The notes under the pieces were generated by a model, which saw only the letters and a list, made by a program, of their open reading frames with translations, was not told the DNA's origin and did not search any database. Of a DNA stretch of 64,000 nucleotides, positions 34,914 to 43,883 are shown piece by piece. Positions within the stretch are counted from its first letter, which is position 1. Each line of letters starts with the position of its first letter. Source of the DNA: Pseudomonas luteola NBRC 103146 (GTDB lineage Bacteria > Pseudomonadota > Gammaproteobacteria > Pseudomonadales > Pseudomonadaceae); contig NZ_BDAE01000016.1 in the NCBI RefSeq assembly GCF_002091675.1, forward strand, positions 57,853 to 121,852. The letters run 5' to 3'. The position numbers and the translations under genes are program-made.

Positions 34914-36749
34914 ATGAATATTCATATTGATCCTACAGCCGTATCGCAAGCGCAATCCCCCACAGCCCAGCTCTCCAACTGGATAGAGCGCTTCGGCAGC
35001 CGCCTTGCTGCACGAGACATCAATGGCACACTTGAGCTGTTTGCCGATGACTGCCACTGGCGTGATCTGGTGCTGTTCAGCTGGAACCTGATTACGCTGG
35101 AGGGCAAAACCGCGATTCGTGAAATGCTTGAGGAGCGCCTCGAACAGACCCAACCTGATCACTGGACACTGGAGGGCGAGGCGACTCTAACCGACGGTGT
35201 ACTCGAAGGCTGGATCCGTCTGGAAACAGACGTTGCCCGTGGTAAAGGTTATGTGCGGCTCAAAGACGGGCTGTGCTGGACACTCCTCACCACCATGCGT
35301 GAGCTCAAAGGGTTCGAGGAGCCTTCCGGGCGGCGTCGCCCCATGGGTGCAACGCATGGACATGGTTATGCCGACAAGCGCAACTGGCTGGAAAAACGCC
35401 GTGACGAGGAGGCAGCCCTGGGTATCACCGAACAACCCTATTGTCTGATCATCGGGGGTGGGCAAGGCGGTCTGGGGCTTGCCGCACGGCTCAAGCGCCT
35501 TGGCGTTCCTACCTTGATCGTCGACAAGGCTGAACGACCGGGCGATCAATGGCGTGGTCGCTACAAGTCGCTTTGCCTGCATGATCCCGTCTGGTACGAC
35601 CACATGCCGTATCTGCCCTTCCCTGATCACTGGCCCGTCTTTACGCCCAAAGATCAGATCGGCGACTGGCTGGAGATGTATTCTAAAGTCATGGAGCTCA
35701 ATTACTGGGCAAAGACCGAATGCGTCAAAGCCTCTTATGACGAGACTGCGCGGCAATGGACCGTAGAGGTGGTACGTGACGGCAAACCGATTACGCTTAA
35801 ACCTACCCAGCTGATTCTGGCGACCGGTATGTCGGGTGTACCCAATGTTCCCGTTTACCCCGGCGCTGAAACGTTTGCCGGGCAGCAGTATCATTCCAGC
35901 CAACATCCAGGAGGCGATGCCTGGCGTGGCAAACGGGCAGTCGTTATCGGAGCCAACAACTCGGCCCACGACATTTGCGCCGATCTTGTGGAAAACGGTG
36001 CGGACGTTACCATGGTGCAGCGCTCCAGCACCCATATCGTACGCTCCGATTCGTTGATGGAAATCGTCTTCGGCCCCCTCTACTCCGAGGATGCCCTTGA
36101 GCAGGGGATCACGGCAGACAAGGCCGACATGCTGTTCGCTTCCCTGCCCTACCGTGTGCTGCCTGAATTCCATCGCAAGGCCTTCGACCGTGTTAAGGAA
36201 CGAGACAAGGACTTCTATGAGCGGTTAAGCGCAGCCGGTTTCATGTTGGACTTCGGGGACGATGAATCCGGCCTCTTCCTCAAATATGTTCGCCGCGGCT
36301 CAGGCTATTACATTGATGTTGGGGCGTCGGAGCTCATCGCCAATGGCACTATCAAGCTCAAGAGCGGGAAAGGACTGGGCGTCGATCATATCGAGCCAGA
36401 CGCCGTAGTCCTGACCGATGGCAGCCGATTACCGGCTGATCTTATCGTTTACGCCACCGGCTACGGCTCGATGAATGGATGGGCCGCCAAGCTGATCTCA
36501 CAGGAAGTGGCTGACAAAGTAGGCCGGTGCTGGGGGCTTGGGTCAGGTACCACCAAGGACCCAGGCCCATACGAGGGAGAGCTGCGTAATATGTGGAAGC
36601 CTACCCAGCAAGACAACCTCTGGTTCCATGGGGGCAATCTCCATCAGTCCCGACATTATTCTCTGTATTTGGCTCTCCAACTCAAGGCACGCTTCGAGGG
36701 GCTGAATACCTCGGTCTACAAACTTGCGCCAAGCTACCACAAGGGCTGA
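34914..36749 (+). CDS. Flavin-dependent monooxygenase with N-terminal SnoaL-like domain
   Basis: 611 residues: a SnoaL/NTF2-like domain (about 15-135) fused to a flavin-containing monooxygenase-type oxidoreductase (about 172-600). The FAD motif is G181-G-G-Q-G-G186, the NADPH motif is V-I-G-A-N-N-S-A (344-351), with F-A-G-Q-Q-Y-H-S (321-328) and A-T-G-Y. Such enzymes insert oxygen into ketones, amines or sulphides in the cytosol. ATG 34914 has GGGAGGAG upstream; the frame extends to 34770 but that part has no start signal. Expression probably depends on sigma-54 and the divergent AcoR-like activator. Substrate unknown. Confidence 0.85.
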   Translation: MNIHIDPTAVSQAQSPTAQLSNWIERFGSRLAARDINGTLELFADDCHWRDLVLFSWNLITLEGKTAIREMLEERLEQTQPDHWTLEGEATLTDGVLEGWIRLETDVARGKGYVRLKDGLCWTLLTTMRELKGFEEPSGRRRPMGATHGHGYADKRNWLEKRRDEEAALGITEQPYCLIIGGGQGGLGLAARLKRLGVPTLIVDKAERPGDQWRGRYKSLCLHDPVWYDHMPYLPFPDHWPVFTPKDQIGDWLEMYSKVMELNYWAKTECVKASYDETARQWTVEVVRDGKPITLKPTQLILATGMSGVPNVPVYPGAETFAGQQYHSSQHPGGDAWRGKRAVVIGANNSAHDICADLVENGADVTMVQRSSTHIVRSDSLMEIVFGPLYSEDALEQGITADKADMLFASLPYRVLPEFHRKAFDRVKERDKDFYERLSAAGFMLDFGDDESGLFLKYVRRGSGYYIDVGASELIANGTIKLKSGKGLGVDHIEPDAVVLTDGSRLPADLIVYATGYGSMNGWAAKLISQEVADKVGRCWGLGSGTTKDPGPYEGELRNMWKPTQQDNLWFHGGNLHQSRHYSLYLALQLKARFEGLNTSVYKLAPSYHKG

Positions 36750-36988
36750 TCGGCTTGCGCCAATCGTTCAACATTGCGGTCTTGCATGCTTTCTCCAGGC
36801 AATGTGCAAGACCGTCTCACGATACGCCGGATATCCGTAGGGCGCTTGAAAATGCAGATCAATGCAGGTGTCCCTGTCATGCTCTTGACTAGCAGCTTGT
36901 CCGGACTGGTCGGTGCCACTTATATAGGGGGTAGATGATTAGGCCGCAGGGCATAACGCCGCTACAGGCGGGCGTCAAGTAAGACAGG

Positions 36989-37027
36989 CAGCAAGACGGG
37001 CCTTTCCCTGGCCCGCCTTGCTGTTTT
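36989..37027 (+). terminator. Rho-independent terminator after the monooxygenase
   Basis: CAGCAAG-a-CGGGCC pairs with GGCCCG-c-CTTGCTG, followed by TTTT, 240 bases past the monooxygenase stop. No gene is seen in 36750-36988. Confidence 0.75.
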
Positions 37028-37073
37028 GCTATGAGTCGCAGCTCAGTCCTTGATTCAACTCATCGCTATTCGC

Positions 37074-40000
37074 TTACGCCAGTTGTGTATCGAGGTTGGC
37101 ACCATCCCCCTTGTAATCTTCATGCTCGACGTCGTCAAAACCGGGCGACGGCAAATGCCCTCCGTCTGCAAAGAACTCATATTCCTCTTCACGGTACTCG
37201 AAGATACTGAGATCTTCCGGTGCGTCACGCTGGCCGTAGTTGTACATGTACTCATCCAGAAACTCGAAGCGCTGTTTGCCATCGGCGGTGAGCAGGTTCT
37301 GATCATTCAGATCGTTGATCAGGCTTTGCAAATCTTCGCGATGAGCATCCATGCGGTTGTTGTGCTTGATGTCCTCGACGATCAGGAAGGGCGTCAGCGC
37401 CACTGTCAATGCTGCGCCAACCCATAGCAGCGGCCCCGCCAGGGCACGAACGGCGTTGGCTCCCATGACCGCGGCCATTTGTGCGCCGCCACCGGCAAAG
37501 TTGAAGGCGCCCGCAGCAACAGTAATAGCACCCTGCGCCACGGCGACCTTGTCATTGCTGTTAAGACCTGACTTGATCTTCAAGCCACCCAGCACAATGT
37601 CAGCGACCCCGGTGAAGGTATTAGCGCCTGCATCCATGACCCGCAGGAATGCCGAAACGCCACGGCTGGTAGGGGTGCTGCCCTTAAGCCCCGGATTTTT
37701 GGCAAAGCCGTCACGGAAGCCTTCGTTCAGCGTTGTCCATTGCTCCGGCGTCAGATCCATTTTTGCTGCCAGCTTCTGCTGATCGGGAACAGGGGCCGCA
37801 TCAATCGCTGCGTTGAAGCCTTCATAGATCTTTTTCAGATCACCCTCCACAAGGCTCAGGTTTCTGCCAGAACCTTCCGGTACATCCTTACCAAAGATCT
37901 GCGGCAAGGACTTGTCCAACCCCATCATCTGGTTGATCTTGGTCCCCCAGATGCTATCGACGATATTACTGCCCAGGTTCACGAAGTGCTGCCCTGCGCC
38001 CAAAACACTGACAAAGTCCTTTGCAATCGCCAGGCGCTCCTCTGGAGTATCCGCCAGCGTGCCGCCCTTGCCTGCAATCTGGTAGATCCCGGAAGCCAGG
38101 GAAATCAGACCACCTGCAGACCCCAACGCACCGTTGCTGTTGAGCTCGGTAATGGTCTTGAGCATGCTGCCATGGGCGCCCTCACCCAAGGTCTTGTAGA
38201 CGTCTTTGCTCATAACCTTGTTGATGTCATCCGCCGTCACGACCCCGTTCTTGCTAAAGGTCGCCCCCAATTCCTTGAGTGCTTCGCCAAATGCTTTTGC
38301 AGTCTGCTTGTTACCCAGGAACTCCTGTACGAAGCGCTCGGTTTCCACGGTGCGCCGCGATAGGTCGATACCGCCTTTTTTCAGTGCGGTCAGGAGCGTC
38401 TTGATGGTGTCCTGGGTAGCTAGAACTGTGTTTTCGTCGTTGATTCCCGAGGGATCGGCCAGCAGCTTGTCGAGATCAATTGTCGTGGCGTCGATCATCA
38501 TGTGCTGGGAAAACTGCGCAGCCTTGTCTGGGTCGAAGGCCGCCAGCGAAGCGTAGGTCTTGCCGATGTCAGCCTCCGCCAGTTCATCCTTGCCATTCTT
38601 CTTGAGTTCGGCGATATAACGCGAGTACTCCTCGGAGAAGGCCATGGTCTCGAGTTTTTCGCGCACAGCGTCCTTGTTCGGCAGTGCGTCCAGGGCCTTA
38701 CTTTGTTGAGCCTGGAAATCCTTCTGTACGCTTTCCGAGCCGAAGAGCTTGCCGACCTGTTCGTCCACCTTGGCCTTATCAATGATGGAAGACAGGTCTT
38801 TACCGCTCACCTTGGCTGTACCCTGTCCCATCGACATGTCCAGCACGACCATGTCCAACCCGTTCTCGCTGGCGCTCTGAGCACGCAAGGCGTTATAGAG
38901 CTTGGCGCGGTCATCGTCCTTGGCAATGCTGCCGTTGTCGATTCCCTTTTTCCAATCGGCGAGCAGGTTCTGCCACGTCAGTTCGCTCACGGTAAGTTTG
39001 CGGTTCTTGTCCGCTGGATCAGTTGTGGTGGTTTCCAGGTTGGCGACATCCGTTTCGGTATCTGGTGGCAGGCCTGCACTTTCGCGTGCAAAATCGATTT
39101 TCCCTTCTTCGGTAAGCTCTGGCCCCTTGAGATTGGAGAAACCGTACTTGCCAAAATCCTGAAGTCGGCCGGCTTCAGTGCCATTTTCTGCTTCGCCGCC
39201 CTTGGTGATGCCATTGATCTTGCCATCGCCAATATCGCTACCAGAAAGAACCTTGCCTTCACCGTCGTAGCGCTCGATGTGTTCGAGCACCTGTGAAGCC
39301 CGGTAGGCTGCATCGGCATCTTTTTCAAAATCGCCGACTCGCTCCTTGAGCATATCCTTGATGCCACTCTGGTTTCCCAGATTCTTGAGTAGCGGATCGC
39401 TGTCGATAATATCCTGGGCCGAGCGCTTATCGTTCGGAGGCAGCTCCCATACGATGCCTAGCTTCTCGGCCTGCTCACGGGCCTGCTTGTCACCCGCTAC
39501 CGCTGCAGGGTCCTTGAGCTCACCTTTCAGGCTAGAAAAACCGTACTTACCAAAATCCTGCAGCCGACCGGCTTCAGTGCCGTGCTTCGCCTCACCACTC
39601 TTGGTAAAGCCGTTGATACTGCCATTACCCACGTCTTTTCCGGCAATCTTCTCACCAGAGGCGTCCAACGTTTCTACATGCTCCAACACTTGTGCAGCCC
39701 GGTAGGCTGCATCGGCGTCCTTTTCAAAATCACCTACCTGCTCCTTGAGCATGTCCTTCACGTTGCTCTGGTTGCCCAGGTTCTTGAGCAAGGGATTGGA
39801 ATCAATAATGTCTTGCGCGGAGCGATCATCACCTTCCGGCCGCTCCCAGCGGATACCCAGCGCTTCTGCCTGCTCGCGAGCCTTGTCGTTATTACCAGCT
39901 AAAGAGACCTGATGGAGCTCGCCCTTCAAAAAAGAGAACCCATACTTGCCAAAGTCTTGTAGGCGGCCAGCTTCAGTACCGTGCTTTGCATCGCCCCCTT

Positions 40001-40355
40001 TGGTGAATCCATCGATTCGATCATTATCGACATTGCTGTCACCGATGATGCGATTGCCGTTTTCATCAATCTTCACTACGTGCTCAAGCACCTGAACAGC
40101 CCGATATGCGGCGTCAGCGTCCTTCTCGAAATCGCCCACCCGCTCCTTGAGTTTGTCCTTCACCCCGCTCTGGTTGCCCAGATGTTTGAGTAGCGGACTG
40201 TCGTCGATGATTTCCTGAGCCGAACGCGTATCGTCCTTAGGGCGCTCCCAGCGGATGCCGACCTCCTTGGCATCTTCCACTGCCTGATTCCAGGCTTTGT
40301 CTGACTCCGAGCCTGCTGGCGGGTTATCGTTATTACTTACAGCCTTGACGGTCAT
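37074..40355 (-). CDS. HrpK/HrpF/NolX-like type III translocator homologue with three tandem repeats
   Basis: 1093 residues. The first 411 residues hold three tandem repeats of about 133 residues (around 26-146, 160-280, 292-411), each with R-S-A-Q-D-I-I-D-x-x-P-L-L-K-x-L-G-N-Q-S, V-G-D-F-E-K-D-A-D-A-A-Y-R-A and G-T-E-A-G-R-L-Q-D-F-G-K-Y-G-F-S. Then follow a long helical region with S-G-K-D-L-S-S-I-I and, near 900-990, hydrophobic segments including V-A-L-T-P-F-L-I-V. Repeats plus C-terminal hydrophobic stretches match the HrpK/HrpF/NolX family of type III secretion translocators, which enter host membranes. No Sec signal is present. AAGGAA precedes the ATG. No secretion apparatus, chaperone or hrp box is in the window. 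Family call by motif memory. Confidence 0.6.
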   Translation of the reverse strand: MTVKAVSNNDNPPAGSESDKAWNQAVEDAKEVGIRWERPKDDTRSAQEIIDDSPLLKHLGNQSGVKDKLKERVGDFEKDADAAYRAVQVLEHVVKIDENGNRIIGDSNVDNDRIDGFTKGGDAKHGTEAGRLQDFGKYGFSFLKGELHQVSLAGNNDKAREQAEALGIRWERPEGDDRSAQDIIDSNPLLKNLGNQSNVKDMLKEQVGDFEKDADAAYRAAQVLEHVETLDASGEKIAGKDVGNGSINGFTKSGEAKHGTEAGRLQDFGKYGFSSLKGELKDPAAVAGDKQAREQAEKLGIVWELPPNDKRSAQDIIDSDPLLKNLGNQSGIKDMLKERVGDFEKDADAAYRASQVLEHIERYDGEGKVLSGSDIGDGKINGITKGGEAENGTEAGRLQDFGKYGFSNLKGPELTEEGKIDFARESAGLPPDTETDVANLETTTTDPADKNRKLTVSELTWQNLLADWKKGIDNGSIAKDDDRAKLYNALRAQSASENGLDMVVLDMSMGQGTAKVSGKDLSSIIDKAKVDEQVGKLFGSESVQKDFQAQQSKALDALPNKDAVREKLETMAFSEEYSRYIAELKKNGKDELAEADIGKTYASLAAFDPDKAAQFSQHMMIDATTIDLDKLLADPSGINDENTVLATQDTIKTLLTALKKGGIDLSRRTVETERFVQEFLGNKQTAKAFGEALKELGATFSKNGVVTADDINKVMSKDVYKTLGEGAHGSMLKTITELNSNGALGSAGGLISLASGIYQIAGKGGTLADTPEERLAIAKDFVSVLGAGQHFVNLGSNIVDSIWGTKINQMMGLDKSLPQIFGKDVPEGSGRNLSLVEGDLKKIYEGFNAAIDAAPVPDQQKLAAKMDLTPEQWTTLNEGFRDGFAKNPGLKGSTPTSRGVSAFLRVMDAGANTFTGVADIVLGGLKIKSGLNSNDKVAVAQGAITVAAGAFNFAGGGAQMAAVMGANAVRALAGPLLWVGAALTVALTPFLIVEDIKHNNRMDAHREDLQSLINDLNDQNLLTADGKQRFEFLDEYMYNYGQRDAPEDLSIFEYREEEYEFFADGGHLPSPGFDDVEHEDYKGDGANLDTQLA
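39123..40280 (-). repeat. Three in-frame tandem repeats, about 400 bp each
   Basis: Approximate unit bounds are 39918-40280, 39516-39878 and 39123-39482. Encoded cores are almost identical around the D-F-E-K-D-A-D-A-A-Y-R and Q-D-F-G-K-Y-G-F-S blocks, while the linkers diverge. The units are internal protein repeats, not a mobile element. Confidence 0.9.
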
Positions 40356-40820
40356 TGCCTATTCCTTCTTGTGGTGGACCAGACAAGTCAGTGACTACAT
40401 GAGCTTACGTAAACAGGCCGCAAAACTCCCTACTGGTTAGACTGGGCATGGATGAGGTATGGCTATAGGGTTCGGCCTCTCACCAGGATGCTATCGTCAA
40501 TACATAACGAAGCACCCGAGCCAGATGCCGACTCCGACAAACCTCGCCTATCAAAAACCTTCACGATGAAAATACAATGACACTGCTGATTGCCACGCAC
40601 AGGCAATACCGCAGATAACAGCTAAGTTTCGTCGCTTAGAGAAGATTTTTAGAAGCAGGCCTGTAGGCTGAGCGCCGCAGACAGAGATGTAACAAGCAAA
40701 TGATGGCCGGGGACTAACAGGCTTATCCTGCGTAACATCTGGATGGAGCCATAAAGAAGGTTCAGTGCGATACCAGCAAGCGGCGCAGTCAGTGCCACGC
40801 CGGGTGGGTTATAGCCGCTA
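40356..40820. other. Interval between translocator-like gene and yjfC
   Basis: About 465 bases. It holds the promoter of the 1093-residue gene and the end of the yjf operon. No hrp-box pair (GGAACC with CCACNNA) was found upstream of 40355. A 76-codon minus-strand frame (40649-40879) overlaps the tail of yjfC and has no ribosome site. Confidence 0.4.
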
Positions 40821-41978
40821 TCAACCCAATACCACGTGCGGTAAAAACCGGCTGGAGTCCTTGGTAATAAGGCTGTCATCTTCTCTGATGCCGATACCCG
40901 AAGCTACATCGGCAATCACCCAGGAGCCGATCAGGGTGTAACTGTCACCAAAGCGTGGGAGCGGTGAAAAAGCCTGGAGTATGTACGGCGCGTCCGTATA
41001 AGGACCATCTTCCCTGACAACCTGATCCTCATCGGTGCGGATTTCAATGTTGGCACCCTCCCGCGAAAAGAAGGGTTTGCGCACCCAACCTTTGGGAACC
41101 GGCTTTGCTGGATCAGCATCGACCATGCACGGCAGCAGATTGGGGTGTCCCTCGTTGAATCGCCACAACAGCGGCAGAATACCCTTGTTGCTGATCAAAG
41201 ACTTCCAGGCGGGCTCCACGAACTGCGTATCACATCGTGGTACGGCTTTGCCAAACTCTTCGCTGAAGATATGCTCCCAGGCATGGAGCTTGAAGAGCCG
41301 CTCGATCCAACGTCCTTCAAGATCCACGAACCGCCCCTCAGCCGTCAGCCCGATATCCTCCACATTGATATGCCGCGCATCGATTCCGGCGTGTGCCGCC
41401 ATTCGACGCAAGAAATCTGTCGTACCGCGGTCCTCGACCGAGCCCGACATGGCCGAAAAATAGAAAGCCCCACCGACAGGAAATGCAGCAAAGGCACGTA
41501 CCAGGTCTTCGGCGATGGTATTGAACTGATTTGCCTCAGGCGGCAACACGCCACGGGCAATCTGATCTTCAAGCCATAACAGCTGCACGGACCCTGCTTC
41601 AAGCAACGAGGTAGGCGTATCCATGTTGGCTTCCAGCAGTTTGGCCGGCCCGCTTCCGTCGTAGGCAAAATCGAATCGCCCATACAAATGCGGGTGGCCT
41701 TCCTTCCATGAGCTGCGGACCAGATCGAAAAAGGCCGAGGGAATGGCGAGACCTTCGAGCAGCTCTTCGCTGTCGACAACCCGGTCGACAACATCCAGGC
41801 ACATCTCATGCAGTTCCCGGGTTGGCTGCTCCAGATCGCGGGTGATCTGGGCCTCGGTGAACTGGTAGTAACCCCGTTCATCCCAGTAGCGCTCGCCATC
41901 GATCGTGTGAAAGTTGAAGCCTTCACGCTCTAGGGTCTCGCGCCAATCCGGGCGCTCTTCGATGCTGATCTTTTTCAT
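40821..41978 (-). CDS. yjfC: Glutathionylspermidine synthase-like ATP-grasp ligase, YjfC
   Basis: 385 residues of the GSP-synthase C-terminal/ATP-grasp family (YjfC, YgiC), lacking the amidase domain of true glutathionylspermidine synthase. Conserved blocks include R-P-D-W-R-E near the N-terminus, F-D-F-A-Y-D-G, K-L-L-E-A-N-M-D-T-P-T, and P-F-F-S-R-E-G-A-N in the nucleotide region. The family forms amide bonds between a carboxylate and an amine using ATP; YjfC's substrates are unknown. It is last in the yjfI-J-rhomboid-K-L-M-C operon, 12 bp after yjfM. AAGGA precedes the ATG. Confidence 0.88.
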   Translation of the reverse strand: MKKISIEERPDWRETLEREGFNFHTIDGERYWDERGYYQFTEAQITRDLEQPTRELHEMCLDVVDRVVDSEELLEGLAIPSAFFDLVRSSWKEGHPHLYGRFDFAYDGSGPAKLLEANMDTPTSLLEAGSVQLLWLEDQIARGVLPPEANQFNTIAEDLVRAFAAFPVGGAFYFSAMSGSVEDRGTTDFLRRMAAHAGIDARHINVEDIGLTAEGRFVDLEGRWIERLFKLHAWEHIFSEEFGKAVPRCDTQFVEPAWKSLISNKGILPLLWRFNEGHPNLLPCMVDADPAKPVPKGWVRKPFFSREGANIEIRTDEDQVVREDGPYTDAPYILQAFSPLPRFGDSYTLIGSWVIADVASGIGIREDDSLITKDSSRFLPHVVLG

Positions 41979-41990
41979 GCTCGAATGTCC

Positions 41991-42731
41991 TTAGCTACTG
42001 CTGTATCCACCGCTGCTCTTGCCACCCCAGCCGCTACGAGCGCTGGCCTGACTGCCAAAGCCTCCGCGAGAGATGGTGGAAGATACGGCTGACCCGGATG
42101 TTCCCGAATTTCGACTCAGGCTTCTGCCCAGAGTGGATGAGGTATAGCTGTTGGTAGGACTGGTCCTGGCCTGCGTCGAACGGCTGAATGTCTTACCCTG
42201 CTCGATCTGGCGCGAAAGCGTCGAGTTGTAATAGTTGCCGCGGTTGTCACGCGCCTGGTAAATCGGCTGCGAGTAATAGTGGTTGTTACCCGAGCCACTA
42301 AGCATGTTGCCGATCAGGAGTCCCATGAGCAGGCCGTTAAGGTGACTGCCCCCACCACCTCCGCCGCCGCTTTGATTGTTCGCCTGCTCGACAGCCTGCT
42401 TGGGCAGGTCTCCGGACATGGCCAGTTCAAAGCCCCCCAGCTTGGGCATGTACTTGCCATCGGATGTCGCCTGGCAATAACCGGGTACGAAGTCGGCATC
42501 GCATGACGCTTGATCGTCGTAGGTCGGCGCGATGCGCTTGTGATCAGCCATCGCCTGCATATAGGCATCCGAACAGATATCGACCGGAACCTTGGCCTCG
42601 ACGCACTGCTGCACGGAGCTGAAGTTCTGGCTGGCGCTGTAGGTGGCGGTATTCTGTGACTTGCCACAGGCGACCAGCGCCAGCGGCAGGGTACTGGCCA
42701 ATACCAGCTTGACGGAACTGCGTTTTCTCAT
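41991..42731 (-). CDS. yjfM: DUF1190 lipoprotein-like envelope protein, YjfM
   Basis: 246 residues. The N-terminus is a lipoprotein-type signal (L-P-L-A-L-V-A-C-G-K, Cys22), so the protein is probably lipid-anchored in the envelope. A Cys-containing DUF1190 region (about 35-120) is followed by a poly-Gly stretch and a long Ser/Thr/Arg/Gly-rich tail that looks disordered. It sits between yjfL and yjfC in the operon with 17- and 12-bp gaps. Function unknown; the operon suggests an envelope-stress role. Confidence 0.85.
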   Translation of the reverse strand: MRKRSSVKLVLASTLPLALVACGKSQNTATYSASQNFSSVQQCVEAKVPVDICSDAYMQAMADHKRIAPTYDDQASCDADFVPGYCQATSDGKYMPKLGGFELAMSGDLPKQAVEQANNQSGGGGGGGSHLNGLLMGLLIGNMLSGSGNNHYYSQPIYQARDNRGNYYNSTLSRQIEQGKTFSRSTQARTSPTNSYTSSTLGRSLSRNSGTSGSAVSSTISRGGFGSQASARSGWGGKSSGGYSSS

Positions 42732-42748
42732 CGGTTATTCCTCCTGGC

Positions 42749-43174
42749 TCAGACCGACGGCGTCATGCAGGCGGAATTGATAAAACCGATACTGATTGCG
42801 ACAGAGGCTGAATACACTGCCGCAGCCGTTTCACCTCGCCCGATACGAGCAGAAAGGTCCTTCACCACCAGGCTGGTGCCAAGGAAGGTCAACAGCTGAA
42901 CGACCGCGGCGATGACTACCCAAACCACAAAGTCCAGAACGCTTACGCTGTAGGCAATGATATTGCTCGCTGGCAGGGCAAAACCGATCAGCGAGCCACC
43001 CAAGGCAATGGCAGCCGCGGTATTGCCCTCGCGAATGAGCGCAAATTCCTTGTGTGGTGTGAGACGGGTATAAATCAGCTGGAACAAGGCGAAGAGGATA
43101 GCGGCAACAACAATATAAATGATGAAGCCCATTACCGCGCCGGCGTTCAGGGATAGACGAAGTGCTTCAAGCAT
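42749..43174 (-). CDS. yjfL: DUF350 membrane protein, YjfL
   Basis: 141 residues with four hydrophobic helices and the family features E-x-N-x-A-A-A-I-A-L-G-G-S-L-I-G-F-A in the middle. DUF350 proteins are small inner-membrane proteins, usually next to PspA-family and YjfC-type genes, as here. Function unknown. AAGGA lies upstream of the ATG; the gene starts 13 bp after yjfK. Confidence 0.88.
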   Translation of the reverse strand: MLEALRLSLNAGAVMGFIIYIVVAAILFALFQLIYTRLTPHKEFALIREGNTAAAIALGGSLIGFALPASNIIAYSVSVLDFVVWVVIAAVVQLLTFLGTSLVVKDLSARIGRGETAAAVYSASVAISIGFINSACMTPSV

Positions 43175-43187
43175 GGAGATTTCCTTA

Positions 43188-43853
43188 TCAGAGGACCTGA
43201 AGGTCTGTAGGTTGTAGCGTTACGCCAACGGCCGTCGACAGCGAGATGACACCCTCATCATCTTCCTCGACCGACAGGAGCAGAAACTCCCGACGATTCA
43301 CCAAGCCGATTTCGCGTGCGTAGAGCATGCAATTATGCCGGATTCGATAAGACTGCTCTGGACTTTTGACGTACTCAAGGAGCGGCGTCAGCTCCGTCTG
43401 GCCGTCTTCCGTCCCCCATTGGCGTTCATACTCCTCGCCGTCGAGCTCATAGAGCGGCATACCCAGCTTTGCGCCCGGCCCCGAAAGGCTTAGCAATTCG
43501 GCCTTGCTGTTGATCGTGGTGACGCTGTGATAGCCAAAAAGAATGATGTCCTGGATGTCATCATTGCTAGGGCCGTTCATGACTATCTGGAGGAAATAGT
43601 CCTCATCGTCCAGATAGAAACGCAGCAGCCGCATGGACTGGCCAAGGTCGATATTACCCACCGCCCAGACCTTTTCATCCCCTGGCAGGGTAACGTGCGA
43701 GTGCCCGTCGAGCAGTAGCTTCAGGGATTTGTCCAGGCATATCATCCGCTCCCGGGTCAGCCCCAGCGGGCTGGCGTTGGTGATAGGTGCAGAACCTGCC
43801 CTTTCCTTAGGGAGCGGCGCCTCCATGCCTAGCGCCCTCTTGATCCAACTCAT
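43188..43853 (-). CDS. yjfK: DUF2491 protein, YjfK
   Basis: 221 residues, soluble, acidic, with G-L-T-R-E-R-M-I near the start, a G-H-S-H-V segment, L-R-F-Y-L-D-D-E-D-Y-F-L-Q and Y-R-I-R-H-N-C-M-L-Y-A-R-E. It matches the DUF2491 protein encoded in the E. coli yjf cluster. No catalytic motif is recognisable. GGAGGTG precedes the ATG. It lies between the rhomboid gene (30-bp gap) and yjfL. Confidence 0.85.
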   Translation of the reverse strand: MSWIKRALGMEAPLPKERAGSAPITNASPLGLTRERMICLDKSLKLLLDGHSHVTLPGDEKVWAVGNIDLGQSMRLLRFYLDDEDYFLQIVMNGPSNDDIQDIILFGYHSVTTINSKAELLSLSGPGAKLGMPLYELDGEEYERQWGTEDGQTELTPLLEYVKSPEQSYRIRHNCMLYAREIGLVNRREFLLLSVEEDDEGVISLSTAVGVTLQPTDLQVL

Positions 43854-43883
43854 AAAGCACCTCCTGTTTCTTTATTGTAGAGA

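Noticed and set aside
39123..40280. Tandem repeats as a mobile element or duplicated gene cluster
   Set aside because: The repeats are in frame within one long coding sequence and encode a repeated protein unit with no flanking inverted ends.
40356..40500. hrp box for the HrpK-like gene
   Set aside because: No GGAACC and CCACNNA pair at 15-16 bp spacing was found upstream of 40355; the nearest partial match lacks both halves.
40649..40879. 76-codon minus-strand frame at the end of yjfC
   Set aside because: It overlaps the conserved C-terminal codons of yjfC in another frame, has no ribosome site and no recognisable product.
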